In this document: positions 36,484 to 46,296 of the stretch, piece by piece
How the letters are laid out: every line of letters begins with the position of its first letter
Numbering within the stretch: the stretch's first letter is position 1
Assembly (NCBI GenBank): GCA_032250735.1
Contig: JAVVEP010000001.1
Location: 124,001-188,000, forward strand
Reading direction: 5' to 3'
Origin: Gammaproteobacteria bacterium
GTDB lineage: Bacteria; Pseudomonadota; Gammaproteobacteria; SZUA-152
DNA length: 64,000 bases
Position numbers and translations under genes: made by a program
Notes under the pieces: model-generated
The model's input: only the letters and a program-made list of their open reading frames with translations
What the model was told of the DNA's origin: nothing
Databases searched by the model: none

Positions 36484-37758
36484 TTACTTGTTGGTGAACT
36501 CGGGGTAGGCCTCCATGCCGCACTCGGCAAGGTCGACACCCTGGTACTCGTCCTCTTCGCTGACCCGCACGCCCATGATCATCTTGATCACTATCCAGAC
36601 GATGTAGCTGGTAATGAACACCCAGGCCAGGATGGTGGTCAGGCCGACGAACTGGCCGACGAAGCTGGTCTCGGCATTGGTCAGCGGCACCGCCATCAGA
36701 CCCCACATGCCCACCACACCGTGTACCGAGATGGCGCCGACCGGATCGTCGATCTTCAGCTTGTCCAGGGTGACGATGGAGAACACCACCAGCGCGCCAC
36801 CGACAGCACCGATCAGGGTGGCCGCCAGCGGTGTGGGCGTGGAGGGTTCAGCGGTGATCGCGACCAGACCGGCCAGCGCCCCGTTGAGGACCATGGTCAG
36901 ATCGGCCTTGCCGAACATCAGCTTGGCGACGATCAGTGCGGCAATCACACCACCCGCTGCCGCCGCATTGGTGTTCAGGAACACCATGGCCACCGCGTTG
37001 GCATTGGCGATATCACCCAGCTTCAGCACCGAACCGCCGTTGAAACCGAACCAGCCCATCCACAGGATGAAGGTGCCCAGGGTTGCCAGCGGCAGGTTGG
37101 CGCCGGGGATGGCGTTGATGGAGCCGTCCTTGCCGTACTTGCCTTTGCGAGCGCCCAGCACCAGCACACCGGCCAGGGCGGCAGCCGCACCGGCCAGATG
37201 CACGATGCCGGAGCCGGCGAAGTCGGAGAAGCCGAAGTCATCTCCCAGGCTGAACAGGCCGAACACGGAACCGCCGCCCCAGGTCCAGAGGCCTTCCATG
37301 GGGTAGATGAAGCCGGTCATCACCACCGCAAACAACATGAACGCCCACAGCTTCATGCGTTCGGCCACCGCGCCCGAGACGATAGACATGGCCGTGGCCA
37401 CGAACACCACCTGGAAGAAGAAGTCAGAGGCGCCGGAATAGACCGAACCGCCGGTGAAACCGTCTTCACGTTCACCCATGCTCTTCAGGGCATCGTCCAC
37501 CAGGCTCTCACCACCGGCGATGCCGGACAGGAAGAAGCCACCACCGTACATGATCTGGTAACCGCAGATCAGGTACATGGTACTGGCGATGGCGAACAGG
37601 GTGACGTTTTTGGTGAGAATCTCGGTGGTGTTTTTGGAGCGAACAAGGCCCGCCTCCAGCATGGAAAAACCTGCTGCCATCCACATCACCAGGGCGCCAC
37701 AGACCAGAAAATAAAAGGTGTCCATGGCGTACTGTAAATGAAAAATATTTGCTTCCAT
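36484..37758 (-). CDS. amtB: Ammonium transporter AmtB (first copy)
   Basis: A 424-residue, about 11-helix ammonium channel of the inner membrane. Seen are SMLEAGLVRSKN in the first helices, the twin pore histidines in GSGIVHLAGAAA and ISVHGVVGMWG, and the LWMGWFGFNGGS signature. The C-terminal tail RVSEEDEYQGVDLAECG is the part that docks PII protein. It follows glnK by 18 bases, with GGGGAG before its ATG, and ends in a strong terminator. Expression is probably driven by the nitrogen-regulated promoter upstream of the porin gene. Confidence 0.96.
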   Translation of the reverse strand: MEANIFHLQYAMDTFYFLVCGALVMWMAAGFSMLEAGLVRSKNTTEILTKNVTLFAIASTMYLICGYQIMYGGGFFLSGIAGGESLVDDALKSMGEREDGFTGGSVYSGASDFFFQVVFVATAMSIVSGAVAERMKLWAFMLFAVVMTGFIYPMEGLWTWGGGSVFGLFSLGDDFGFSDFAGSGIVHLAGAAAALAGVLVLGARKGKYGKDGSINAIPGANLPLATLGTFILWMGWFGFNGGSVLKLGDIANANAVAMVFLNTNAAAAGGVIAALIVAKLMFGKADLTMVLNGALAGLVAITAEPSTPTPLAATLIGAVGGALVVFSIVTLDKLKIDDPVGAISVHGVVGMWGLMAVPLTNAETSFVGQFVGLTTILAWVFITSYIVWIVIKMIMGVRVSEEDEYQGVDLAECGMEAYPEFTNK

Positions 37759-37776
37759 TGTCGTGTACTCCCCGTA

Positions 37777-38235
<459 letters not shown>

Positions 38236-38895
38236 TTACAGATCGAAGGACTTGCCCAGGCTGAAGACCATGGACACCTCGGCATCTGTAGAACCATCAC
38301 TGTCTTGGTCAACGGTGCTCAGGTCGTCGTCGGCACTGATGATCGCCACGCCCAGATCAAAGCCGCCCGCCTCCATGCCGTAACCCGCCTCGATGTAGGA
38401 ACCGTCGAAATCGTTACCGAAGGTGCCGTACTTGGCGTAGGCACCACCCTGCTCGAAGGTCAGGGCCAGGAAGGTGTAGTCCTGGCTCGGGCTGGAGTCA
38501 TAGGAGCCGATGCTGTATTCCAGGCTCACCGGGCCAGTACCCAGACCCAGGTTGACCTCGTTGTAGGTCTCGTCGAACTCGCCGGTGTACTGGTAACTGG
38601 TGAAACCCACGCTGTAGGAGAAGTTGTTCACCTCGCCCGAGTAGCTGCCGTACAGGTCAACCTCCAGGCCATCGCCCACATCGGCGCCCCAGATACCCAC
38701 TGCCAGTCCGGTGCCGAAGTCATAATCGACGCCGGCATTGGCGGTGGCGCTGGTGCCCTGGTCGATACCCCGGTAGAAATAATCGGACATCACGCCGACA
38801 TTGCCGCTGAGACCGGCGGCCAGGGTGGGGCCGCTGATCAGGGTTGCGGCGGCCAGTGCGCTGCCCAGTACGATAGTGTTGGTTATCTTTTTCAT
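38236..38895 (-). CDS. TorF-family putative outer-membrane porin
   Basis: A 219-residue protein with a signal peptide (to about residue 26, TLAAG) and a mature chain of alternating beta strands ending in phenylalanine-x-leucine (GKSFDL), typical of an outer-membrane barrel. GNVGVMSDYFYRGIDQG near the start and the repeated DFGTGLAVGIWGADVG wording match the TorF/Gcw_chp group. Function is unknown. It is the first gene after a sigma-54 promoter and NtrC-like site, so it may take up a nitrogen source together with AmtB. Confidence 0.88.
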   Translation of the reverse strand: MKKITNTIVLGSALAAATLISGPTLAAGLSGNVGVMSDYFYRGIDQGTSATANAGVDYDFGTGLAVGIWGADVGDGLEVDLYGSYSGEVNNFSYSVGFTSYQYTGEFDETYNEVNLGLGTGPVSLEYSIGSYDSSPSQDYTFLALTFEQGGAYAKYGTFGNDFDGSYIEAGYGMEAGGFDLGVAIISADDDLSTVDQDSDGSTDAEVSMVFSLGKSFDL

Positions 38896-38959
38896 TAGTG
38901 AAATTCTCCTGCGTTAAAAAGTTGTGCTGTCTGAGTCTGTAATAGCTCCGATCAGTCCA

Positions 38960-38977
38960 TTGCATTCACTGTGCCAA
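38960..38977 (-). promoter_or_regulatory. Sigma-54 promoter for the porin-glnK-amtB operon
   Basis: On the minus strand the site reads TTGGCACAGTGAATGCAA, with GG and GC ten bases apart as required for -24/-12 recognition. Predicted start is near 38950, giving a leader of about 55 bases. Confidence 0.8.
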
Positions 38978-39070
38978 AAACAGGAATGTATTTTTTTTCA
39001 AACACTTACGAGCAATTTTAGGGCTGTTTTCAGGACCGGTCGCACTGAAATGAGGAGGCGTTCCGGATTT

Positions 39071-39100
39071 TGCACCAATAATGTGCGCCATTTTGGTGCA
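39071..39100. promoter_or_regulatory. NtrC-like binding sites
   Basis: TGCGCCATTTTGGTGCA at 39084-39100 differs by one base from the NtrC half-site dyad TGCACC-N5-GGTGCA. A weaker overlapping site starts with TGCACCA at 39071. They lie about 100-140 bases upstream of the sigma-54 promoter, normal enhancer distance. Confidence 0.75.
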
Positions 39101-39131
39101 ATCGGGCTTCGTGCATACTTCACTGGTCAAT

Positions 39132-39165
39132 GTTCCCCGAACCTCGTTAAGATGCGTCGGGGAAC
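39132..39165. repeat. Inverted repeat upstream of ubiK
   Basis: GTTCCCCGA and TCGGGGAAC form a perfect 9-bp stem around a 16-base loop. It could be an RNA hairpin in the ubiK leader or a protein site. Confidence 0.6.
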
Positions 39166-39236
39166 GGGGCGTGTGCCTGTCGATCCGTCTATAACGATGT
39201 CTGTGGCACGAATTAAGTCTAGAGGGGGTGAGCAAA

Positions 39237-39494
39237 GTGTTTGAAAACAGATTGGATGCCAAAAAACTCGATGAGCTGGCCCGGGGGGTGCTGGACAGAC
39301 TGCCCAGCGGTTTTCAGACCCTGCAGCACGATATGGAAAAAAACCTGCGGGCGGCCCTGCAGGGTGCGCTGGGGAAGCTGGATCTGGTGACCCGCGAGGA
39401 GTTCGAGGTGCAGAGCGCGGTGCTGCAGCGTAGCCGCGAAAAACTGGAGGCGCTGGAGGCCCGGGTCACCGAGCTGGAGGCACGCCTGAAATAG
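39237..39494 (+). CDS. ubiK: Ubiquinone biosynthesis accessory factor UbiK (BMFP domain)
   Basis: An 85-residue coiled-coil protein that helps ubiquinone synthesis together with UbiJ. The BMFP-type sequence LDLVTREEFEVQSAVLQRSREKLEALEARVTELE fills the C-terminal half. Start is uncertain: GTG 39237 has GAGGGG nine bases upstream; GTG 39228 overlaps that element. It stands before comM with 67 bases between, as often in gammaproteobacteria. Confidence 0.9.
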   Translation: MFENRLDAKKLDELARGVLDRLPSGFQTLQHDMEKNLRAALQGALGKLDLVTREEFEVQSAVLQRSREKLEALEARVTELEARLK

Positions 39495-39561
39495 CGCCCC
39501 GATTTATTCCCCCCTTCCTGTTTATAGGCAACTCATACGCAATACCCTGGCAAGGAGCGCC

Positions 39562-41073
39562 ATGTCACTCGCAACGGTTTTCAGTCGGGCCCAGGCGGGC
39601 ATTGATGCCCCCCTGGTGACCGTCGAGGTGCATCTCTCCAATGGCCTGCCCAGCCTGTCCATCGTCGGCCTGCCCGAGGCGGCGGTGAAGGAGAGCAAGG
39701 ACCGGGTGCGCGGCGCCCTGATCAATGCGCAGTTCGATTTTCCCGCGCGGCGTATCACCATCAATCTGGGCCCCGCCGATCTGCCCAAGGAGGGCGGGCG
39801 TTTTGACCTGCCCATCGCTCTGGGCATCCTCGCCGCCTCCGGGCAACTGCCGACCGAAACCCTGTCGCGTTACGAATTCATGGGCGAGCTGGCCCTGAGT
39901 GGGGAGCTACGCCCCCTGCGCGGGGTGCTGCCCGCCGCCATCCACACCCGCGCCGCCGGGCGCACCCTGGTAGTGCCACGGGACAATGCGGCGGAGGCCA
40001 GTCTGGTGAAGGGGGGGGAGGTGCTGGCGGCCGGGCACCTGCTCGAGGTGTGCGCCCACCTCAACGCCGTGGAGCGGCTCAGTCCCGTCGTCCACCTGCC
40101 GCAAACACCGACCCACGACCTGCAGGACGACCTCATCGAGGTGCGCGGCCAGCACCACGCCAAACGCGCCCTGGAGGTGGCCGCCGCGGGGGGCCACAGC
40201 CTGCTGATGGTGGGGCCGCCCGGCACCGGCAAAACCATGCTCGCCAGTCGCCTGCCCGGCATCCTGCCGGCCATGAGCGAAGACGAGGCCCTGGAGGCCG
40301 CCGCCGTGGCCTCGATCAGTGAGCGCGGCTTCAGTGTTGAACAGTGGCAGCGGCGACCCTTTCGCGCGCCGCACCATACCGCCTCCGGCGTGGCCCTGGT
40401 GGGCGGCGGCAGCAATCCACGTCCGGGGGAGATTTCGCTGGCCGATCACGGGGTGCTGTTTCTCGATGAGCTGCCGGAGTTTGATCGACGGGTGCTGGAG
40501 GTATTGCGGGAGCCGCTGGAGTCCGGGCGCATCATCATCTCCCGCGCCGCCCGACAGGCCGAATTCCCGGCGCGGTTTCAGCTGGTGGCGGCGATGAACC
40601 CCTGTCCCTGCGGCTATCTGGGGCACAGCAACGGCCGCTGTCATTGCACCGGCGAGCAGGTGCAGCGCTACCGCTCCCGGGTCTCGGGGCCCTTGATGGA
40701 CCGTATCGACATGCACGTGGAGGTGCCCTGCGTGCCGCAGGCGGTATTGCGGGCCGCGCCGGGTGAACAGGGCGAAGATTCCGCTGCGGTGCGCCGGCGT
40801 GTGGAACGGGCGCGGGGCCATCAAACCGCCCGCAGCGGCAAGCCCAATGCGGTGCTGAAGAATCGGGAGGTGCAGCAGCACTGCCGCATCAGTGACGCCG
40901 ATAGCCGGCTGCTGGAGCAGGCCATCGACCGGCTGGGGCTCTCCGCCCGGGCCTATCACCGCATCCTCAAGGTGGCCCGCACCGTGGCCGACCTCGCCGG
41001 TGCAGACGCCATCGGCACCGCGCATCTCACCGAGGCCATCGCCTATCGTCGACTGGATCGCGCCGTACAGTAG
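39562..41073 (+). CDS. comM: Magnesium chelatase-like AAA+ protein ComM (YifB)
   Basis: Hexameric branch-migration helicase that aids recombination of incoming DNA in natural transformation. The 503-residue protein has the N-terminal Lon-protease-like fold (to about 170, VGLPEAAVKESKDRVRGAL), Walker A GPPGTGKTMLASR, Walker B GVLFLDELPEF, the zinc-like CPCGYLGHSNGRCHC, and a C-terminal lid ending in RAYHRILKVARTVADL. ATG 39562 follows AAGGAGCG. Confidence 0.95.
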   Translation: MSLATVFSRAQAGIDAPLVTVEVHLSNGLPSLSIVGLPEAAVKESKDRVRGALINAQFDFPARRITINLGPADLPKEGGRFDLPIALGILAASGQLPTETLSRYEFMGELALSGELRPLRGVLPAAIHTRAAGRTLVVPRDNAAEASLVKGGEVLAAGHLLEVCAHLNAVERLSPVVHLPQTPTHDLQDDLIEVRGQHHAKRALEVAAAGGHSLLMVGPPGTGKTMLASRLPGILPAMSEDEALEAAAVASISERGFSVEQWQRRPFRAPHHTASGVALVGGGSNPRPGEISLADHGVLFLDELPEFDRRVLEVLREPLESGRIIISRAARQAEFPARFQLVAAMNPCPCGYLGHSNGRCHCTGEQVQRYRSRVSGPLMDRIDMHVEVPCVPQAVLRAAPGEQGEDSAAVRRRVERARGHQTARSGKPNAVLKNREVQQHCRISDADSRLLEQAIDRLGLSARAYHRILKVARTVADLAGADAIGTAHLTEAIAYRRLDRAVQ

Positions 41074-41135
41074 TGGTCTGGCCGACTGTGTTAAGATCGG
41101 CGGCGTTTCGAAGCTGCCACGAGTGTGATCATCCG

Positions 41136-41597
41136 ATGAAAAAGCTTTTCCTTTGGCCGAGTCTGTTGCTGCTGATCCTGGTGGGCCTGCCGGCCTGCGA
41201 TGACAGTGAGCGTGCCTACAATCCTTCCACCAATCCCGCCGTCGAGGCGCGGGCCACGGCCCTGTTTGAGGCGATGAAGGCCGAGGATTATGGGCAGGTC
41301 GTGGCGCAGTATTATGAAAAGTTTTTTGCCCAGCGTTCAAAGGAAGAATGGGTCGATGCGATGAAGCGCCTGCTGGCGGAACGCGGCCCGTTGCAGCGCC
41401 ACATTCTGCGGCGCAGCCAGGCCGATACCCGGTTTTCCGGTAAGTTCTACATCCTCGAATACGAAACCGTGCACGATGGCGACAAGCGCCTGCACCATGT
41501 GATCACCGTGGTATTGCCCGTGGAGGGCGGTGAAATGCAGCTGGTCGGCCACAAGATGACACCCTGGGAAGCGGTCGAGGCCGTGACCCAGAAATAG
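41136..41597 (+). CDS. Putative lipoprotein of unknown function
   Basis: A 153-residue protein with a lipoprotein-type signal (KKLFLWPSLLLLILVGLPAC, Cys at residue 21; the lipobox LPAC has an unusual proline). The mature part, EARATALFEAMKAEDYGQVVAQYYEKFFAQRSKEEWVDAMK then KFYILEYETVHDG, has the alternating helix and strand look of small NTF2-like or DUF4019-like secreted domains, but I cannot assign a family. It starts 62 bases after comM. Confidence 0.7.
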   Translation: MKKLFLWPSLLLLILVGLPACDDSERAYNPSTNPAVEARATALFEAMKAEDYGQVVAQYYEKFFAQRSKEEWVDAMKRLLAERGPLQRHILRRSQADTRFSGKFYILEYETVHDGDKRLHHVITVVLPVEGGEMQLVGHKMTPWEAVEAVTQK

Positions 41598-42040
41598 GCA
41601 ATCTATTTATGGTGATGTCCCATCCTGCTGCCAGCCGGTTGCGGCCCGGCGAGCCGATCGCGACGGGCGTTGCGACCCACCGAAAACCGTCGCAGGCATA
41701 TTTCGGTTGGTGCTATCGGCAGTGATTAACAGCAGAAAATCCATTATCCGATGATTTTGCTAGGTTTTTTGGTAGCGTTTCACTGGTATCAATCGCGAGT
41801 TTCATTGTTCCCCTTCCTGCGCTGAAATTTTCTCCCCCCAATCTCCTGCGATACAGCCCCGGTTTCCGGGGTGCAGGCGCCCCTTTTAGTCTGAAGTGAG
41901 ATAACCGGCGCTCCCTATATCCAATATAAGGGTATTTAATGCGCCCATATTCCGGGTATCCTAGGGAAAATTACGAAAGATATTGCTAGATATTACGTAA
42001 GCGTGCGGTTCGAATAATCAACAGGATGTAGGGGGGTAGT
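41598..42040. other. 443-base intergenic region upstream of the di-heme YVTN gene
   Basis: No gene is seen. The right half becomes AT-rich, with two GGGTAT motifs (around 41930 and 41957) near CCTAGGG. A strong AGGGGGG Shine-Dalgarno ends just before 42041. The promoter is probably here but I cannot define it. Confidence 0.4.
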
Positions 42041-44932
42041 ATGGATTTTAATAAAAGGTGGACATGGGTGTCACGATTCACTCTGACAGCATTAGTGGTA
42101 ACTGCGGGTTTGTTTGCAGGGGGGTTGCAGGCCAGCGAAGAGACCTACACCCTGTTTGAGGCGGGTCAGGTGCGACCGCTGGCGATGTCGCCCAACGGTA
42201 GGAAACTGTTTGCGGTGAATACACCGGATAACCGGCTCGAGGTCTTCAAAGTGAGAGAGGGCGGGCTGGAACATGTCGGTTCGGTGCCGGTGGGCATGGA
42301 ACCCGTGGCCGTGGCGGCGCGCACCAATGGCGAGGTGTGGGTGGTCAATAATGTGTCCGACAGCGTCAGCATCGTCAATGTGGAAGTCCTGTCCAATATG
42401 TATGTCACCAACACCCTGCTGGTGGGCGATGAGCCCCGGGATATCGTGTTTGCGGGCAAAAATGGCCTCCGCGCCTTTATCACCACGGCCCACCGTGGCC
42501 AGAACGCCCCCTTTGATCCGCAGTTGACCACGCCCGGTATCGGTCGTGCCGATGTGTGGGTGTTTGACGCCCCGCAGGCCAGCGGCTCCACGGTGCTGGG
42601 CGGTGAACCGCTGTCCATCATCACCCTGTTTACTGATACGCCCCGCGCCCTGACCGTGTCGCCCGATGGCAGCCGTGTCTACGCCGCCGGTTTCAAGACC
42701 GGTAATCAGACCACCACCATCTTTGAAACCAATGTGATCGCCGAGGGCGGTCTGCCCGGTGAGAAGGTCTGGGTGGACACCAATGGCGACGGTATCGTCG
42801 AGCCGCACGCGGTGAACGTCGAGGGCAATGTGCAGCCCTCGGTGGGCCTGATCGTGCGCTTCAATGGCGAGCACTGGGTGGATGAGGAAGGCAAGGCCTG
42901 GGATCAATACGTCAAATTCAATCTGCCGGACAAGGACGTGTTTGTGATCGACGCGTTGGCCACTCCTCCGGCGCAGCTGCCAGGTGATGACGGTTTCTAT
43001 CAGTCGGTGGGCAGCACCCTGTTCAACATGGTCACCAACCCCGTCTCGGGCAAGGTCTACGTCAGCAACCTGGAGGCCCGCAATGAGGTGCGGTTCACCG
43101 GTCCGGGCACCACCGGTGGCTCGACCGTGAAGGGCCATTTTGTGGAGAGCCGTATTACGGTGCTGGGCGATGACGTGACGCCGATCCATCTCAACAAACA
43201 CATCGACTACGCGCAGTGTTGCGCGCCGGTACCCAATGCGGAGAATGCCCGCAGCCTGGCCCAGCCGGGCGGCATGGCGGTCAGCAGCGACGGTAAGACC
43301 CTGTACGTGGCCGGTTTTGGTTCCAGCAAGGTGGGTATCTATGACACCGCCAAACTGGAAGATGACAGCTTTGAGCCCAGCACCGACGATCAGGTGGTTG
43401 TCTCCGGCGGCGGCCCCAGCGGCATGGTGCTGGATGAGGCCAACGCTCGCCTGTATGTGTTGACGCGTTTCAATAATGCGATTTCGGTGATCGATACCAC
43501 CAGCCGATCGGAGCTGGCGCACGTCGCCATGCATAATCCGGAACCGGCCAGCATCACCCAGGGCCGTCGGTATCTGTACGATGCCTCACTGACCTCCAGC
43601 CATGGCGATAGCTCTTGCGGTGGCTGTCACATCTTTGGTGACTTTGACAACCTGGCCTGGGACCTGGGCAACCCGGATGGTACGGCGACCCCCAATCCCG
43701 GCCCGCTGAAGATCAATCATGCGGCCTTTGGTCTGCCCCTGGATCCCAGCTTCCAGCCGATGAAGGGCCCGATGACCACGCAGAGCCTGCGCGGCATGGC
43801 CAATCACGGCGCCCTGCATTGGCGTGGGGACCAGACCGGCGGTAACGAAGAGCCGACCGTGCAGCCCGACGGCGGTACCTTCAACGAGGACCTGGGCTTC
43901 AAGAAGTTCAACGGCGCCTTCGTCGACCTGCACGGCCTGGGGGTACAACTCTCGCCCTCGGCCATGCAGGAATACACCGATTTTGCCCTGCAGATCACCT
44001 ATCCGCCGAATCCGATTCGGGCCCTGGATGATTCGCTGACGCCTGCGCAGCAGGCCGGTAAAGACTTCTTCTTCGATCCCACCAAGGTGGTCGATACCGT
44101 GTTCCACTGCAACGGCTGTCATACGGTGGAACGCACCGCCAATGCCGAATTTGGCGTGCTCAAGCCGGGCTTCTTCGGTACCGATGGCAGCAACACCTTT
44201 GCCTTCCAGCCGCAGTTCCTGAAGGTGCCGCATCTGCGCAATATGTATCAGAAGGTGGGCATGTTCGGCATGGCCAACACCGGCTTCTTCCTGGCCGACA
44301 ACCCCTTTGATCCTGTTGATCCGTTCAACGCCAATGAGAACCCGCACATGGGTGACCAGATCCGCGGCTTCGGTTTTGTGCACGACGGCAGCGTGGATAC
44401 CATGTTCCGTTTCCACAACATCATCGGCTTCCTACCACGCCCGGCCGGCGCGGTGACGCCGCTGGATCCGGGTAATCCGGCCAACCTGCCGATCTCCCCC
44501 GAGGGCATGGAGATCCGTCGCGATCTGGAGCAGTACCTGATGGTGTTTGACAGCAACCTGTTCCCGATCGTCGGTCAGCAGGTGTCGATCACCGCCGCCA
44601 ACGCGATCTCGGTTATCCCGCGTCTGCGCCTGTTGATGCAACGCGCCGACCTGGGTGAGTGTGAGCTGGTGGCGCGCCGTGATGATGCCCACGGTTACCT
44701 CTATGTGGGCAACGGTGAGTTCAAGCGCAATCGCGCGGCGGCCTCGGTGGTGGAGCTGAGCGACCTGCGCCGGTTCCTCATCAACAATCCCACAGCGGTG
44801 GTGACCTTCACCGCCGTGCCGCCCAACAACGGCCACCGCCTCGCGCTGGACCGTGACGAGGATGGCTTCCTGGATGGTGACGAGATTGCCGCCGGTAGCA
44901 ATCCGGCCGATGCGAACAGCGTACCGCTGTAG
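42041..44932 (+). CDS. Periplasmic YVTN beta-propeller protein with di-heme cytochrome c domain
   Basis: A 963-residue exported protein with a signal peptide (about 1-32). The first half (about 35-510) has beta-propeller blades of YVTN type (RPLAMSPNGRKLFAVNTPDNRLEVF, PRALTVSPDGSRVYAAGF, GGMAVSSDGKTLYVAGFG). Two c-type heme sites follow, CGGCH at 526-530 and CNGCH at 690-694, in a domain recalling di-heme peroxidase/MauG-like proteins. The C-terminus ends in a calcium-binding-like DRDEDGFLDGDE. A CC pair occurs near residue 389. Substrate and electron partner are unknown. It is monocistronic with its own terminator. Confidence 0.88.
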   Translation: MDFNKRWTWVSRFTLTALVVTAGLFAGGLQASEETYTLFEAGQVRPLAMSPNGRKLFAVNTPDNRLEVFKVREGGLEHVGSVPVGMEPVAVAARTNGEVWVVNNVSDSVSIVNVEVLSNMYVTNTLLVGDEPRDIVFAGKNGLRAFITTAHRGQNAPFDPQLTTPGIGRADVWVFDAPQASGSTVLGGEPLSIITLFTDTPRALTVSPDGSRVYAAGFKTGNQTTTIFETNVIAEGGLPGEKVWVDTNGDGIVEPHAVNVEGNVQPSVGLIVRFNGEHWVDEEGKAWDQYVKFNLPDKDVFVIDALATPPAQLPGDDGFYQSVGSTLFNMVTNPVSGKVYVSNLEARNEVRFTGPGTTGGSTVKGHFVESRITVLGDDVTPIHLNKHIDYAQCCAPVPNAENARSLAQPGGMAVSSDGKTLYVAGFGSSKVGIYDTAKLEDDSFEPSTDDQVVVSGGGPSGMVLDEANARLYVLTRFNNAISVIDTTSRSELAHVAMHNPEPASITQGRRYLYDASLTSSHGDSSCGGCHIFGDFDNLAWDLGNPDGTATPNPGPLKINHAAFGLPLDPSFQPMKGPMTTQSLRGMANHGALHWRGDQTGGNEEPTVQPDGGTFNEDLGFKKFNGAFVDLHGLGVQLSPSAMQEYTDFALQITYPPNPIRALDDSLTPAQQAGKDFFFDPTKVVDTVFHCNGCHTVERTANAEFGVLKPGFFGTDGSNTFAFQPQFLKVPHLRNMYQKVGMFGMANTGFFLADNPFDPVDPFNANENPHMGDQIRGFGFVHDGSVDTMFRFHNIIGFLPRPAGAVTPLDPGNPANLPISPEGMEIRRDLEQYLMVFDSNLFPIVGQQVSITAANAISVIPRLRLLMQRADLGECELVARRDDAHGYLYVGNGEFKRNRAAASVVELSDLRRFLINNPTAVVTFTAVPPNNGHRLALDRDEDGFLDGDEIAAGSNPADANSVPL

Positions 44933-44964
44933 CCTCATCGCATAACGGGTATTAGATGCCCATC

Positions 44965-45004
44965 AAAAACCCGGACCATGGATCATGGCCCGGGTTTTTT
45001 TTGG
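44965..45004 (+). terminator. Rho-independent terminator after the di-heme YVTN gene
   Basis: A near-perfect hairpin, AAACCCGG-ACCATG / CATGG-CCCGGGTTT, is followed by a T8 run. Confidence 0.9.
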
Positions 45005-45108
45005 GTGCTCAGCAGTATCATTCATTATCAGGCAGTCGGCGCAATGTTCTACGAACTGAGTGCTAAGTCATGCGGCGCAATGCCCTTCGGTTATTGCGCT
45101 CTACGGCA

Positions 45109-45606
45109 TTAATCCTTCCTAACCACCACGAGCACATAACCCATGGCCTCATAGTTGCGAATCTCGGTGGGGCCGGCGGGGGCCACGTCGACGTAATCGG
45201 GGAAGTCTTCGGCGTCCTTGCCGCGCCAGGAGGCGTGGGTGCCGCAGACGTGCACCGGCACGTCGCTGGCGACCAGGGACTGGACGGTCTTGTGCATCTG
45301 CGCCTGTTCGCTCTGCTGGCTGGTCATCAGACCAAACTGTTCGTTGCCATGCGAGACAACGGCCAGACCGATATCAGGAAAGCGCTCGCGCAGCCGTTTG
45401 ACGTAGCCATTGACGGCGGGAATGGCCCATTGCAGCGCCTTGCCGCTGCCTTCAACGATCTCAAACACCACCCCGAAGGGGGCGTCGTTCTGGGCGAGAA
45501 TGTCATTGATCTCATCCTCGGTGCCGGCGTGGGCCGTGGTGCCGAAAAGGGCGATGGCCCCGGCAAGGCTGAACAGGGTGAAAGCGAAAAAGCGGCGCAT
45601 ACGCAT
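45109..45606 (-). CDS. Periplasmic DsrE-family protein
   Basis: A 165-residue protein with a signal peptide (FFAFTLFSLAGAIALFGTTAHA) and a DsrE/DsrF-like fold: VVFEIVEGSGKALQWAIPAVNGYVKRLRERFPDIGLAVVSHG and VPVHVCGTHASWRG with a single conserved cysteine at about 121. DsrE-like proteins often carry sulfur on such a cysteine; a periplasmic one may act in sulfur or thiol handling, but this is inference. It is monocistronic. Confidence 0.85.
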   Translation of the reverse strand: MRMRRFFAFTLFSLAGAIALFGTTAHAGTEDEINDILAQNDAPFGVVFEIVEGSGKALQWAIPAVNGYVKRLRERFPDIGLAVVSHGNEQFGLMTSQQSEQAQMHKTVQSLVASDVPVHVCGTHASWRGKDAEDFPDYVDVAPAGPTEIRNYEAMGYVLVVVRKD

Positions 45607-45831
45607 GAATAGAAGGGCTCCTGACCGGGTGGAGGGATAATGTAGCAGGCTGCATAACGTGGGACTACCGTGCGGGTATTCCGTTCCACTGCTGTGGCCC
45701 CGTTATGCCGGCTATGCTATTTGAGTCGGGACTGTCGTTTTAGTTACACTGCGGTGCGATCGCAGTAGCGCACAGGCGTGGCGGCAGTCGGAGTAAGCGG
45801 CAAGTTAACAAAGTCAGGGTCCCGGTAAACG

Positions 45832-46296
45832 ATGATCAAACGCTTTAAACAATTCTTTGAAAAACACCTGTCGCCACCGGCCGATGACGAAGTCGTGGAT
45901 CAGGATCGGCTGCACCTGGCCACGGCGGCGCTGCTGGTGGAGATGACGCGCGCCGACGGCGAGGTCCGCGAGGACGAGCAGGCCGCCGTGGCGCGGGCAA
46001 TATCCAGGACCTTCAATATCGATGCACAGAAAACGGCGGAGCTGATCGAGCTGGCGGAATCGGAGATCGCCGACGCCACCTGTTATCACCAGTTCACCTC
46101 CCTGATCAACAGGCACTTTTCCAGGCCGCAGAAGGCGCAGGTGGTGGAGATGTTGTGGGAGGTGGCCTACGCCGATGCGGAGATGGAAAAATACGAAGAG
46201 CACCTGCTGCGCCGGCTTTCCGATCTGCTGTACGTACCACATGCCGACTTTATCCAGTCCAAGCTGCGGGTCAGGCGGCGTCTGGGGCTGGAGTAG
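45832..46296 (+). CDS. TerB-like protein
   Basis: A 154-residue all-helical cytoplasmic protein of the TerB/DjlA N-terminal superfamily, with the acidic metal-binding pattern MTRADGEVREDEQAAV at about 39-54 and its pseudo-repeat VAYADAEMEKYEEHLLRRLSDLL at about 113-135. Function is unknown; the fold is linked to tellurite resistance clusters, but no other ter genes are nearby. Confidence 0.85.
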   Translation: MIKRFKQFFEKHLSPPADDEVVDQDRLHLATAALLVEMTRADGEVREDEQAAVARAISRTFNIDAQKTAELIELAESEIADATCYHQFTSLINRHFSRPQKAQVVEMLWEVAYADAEMEKYEEHLLRRLSDLLYVPHADFIQSKLRVRRRLGLE

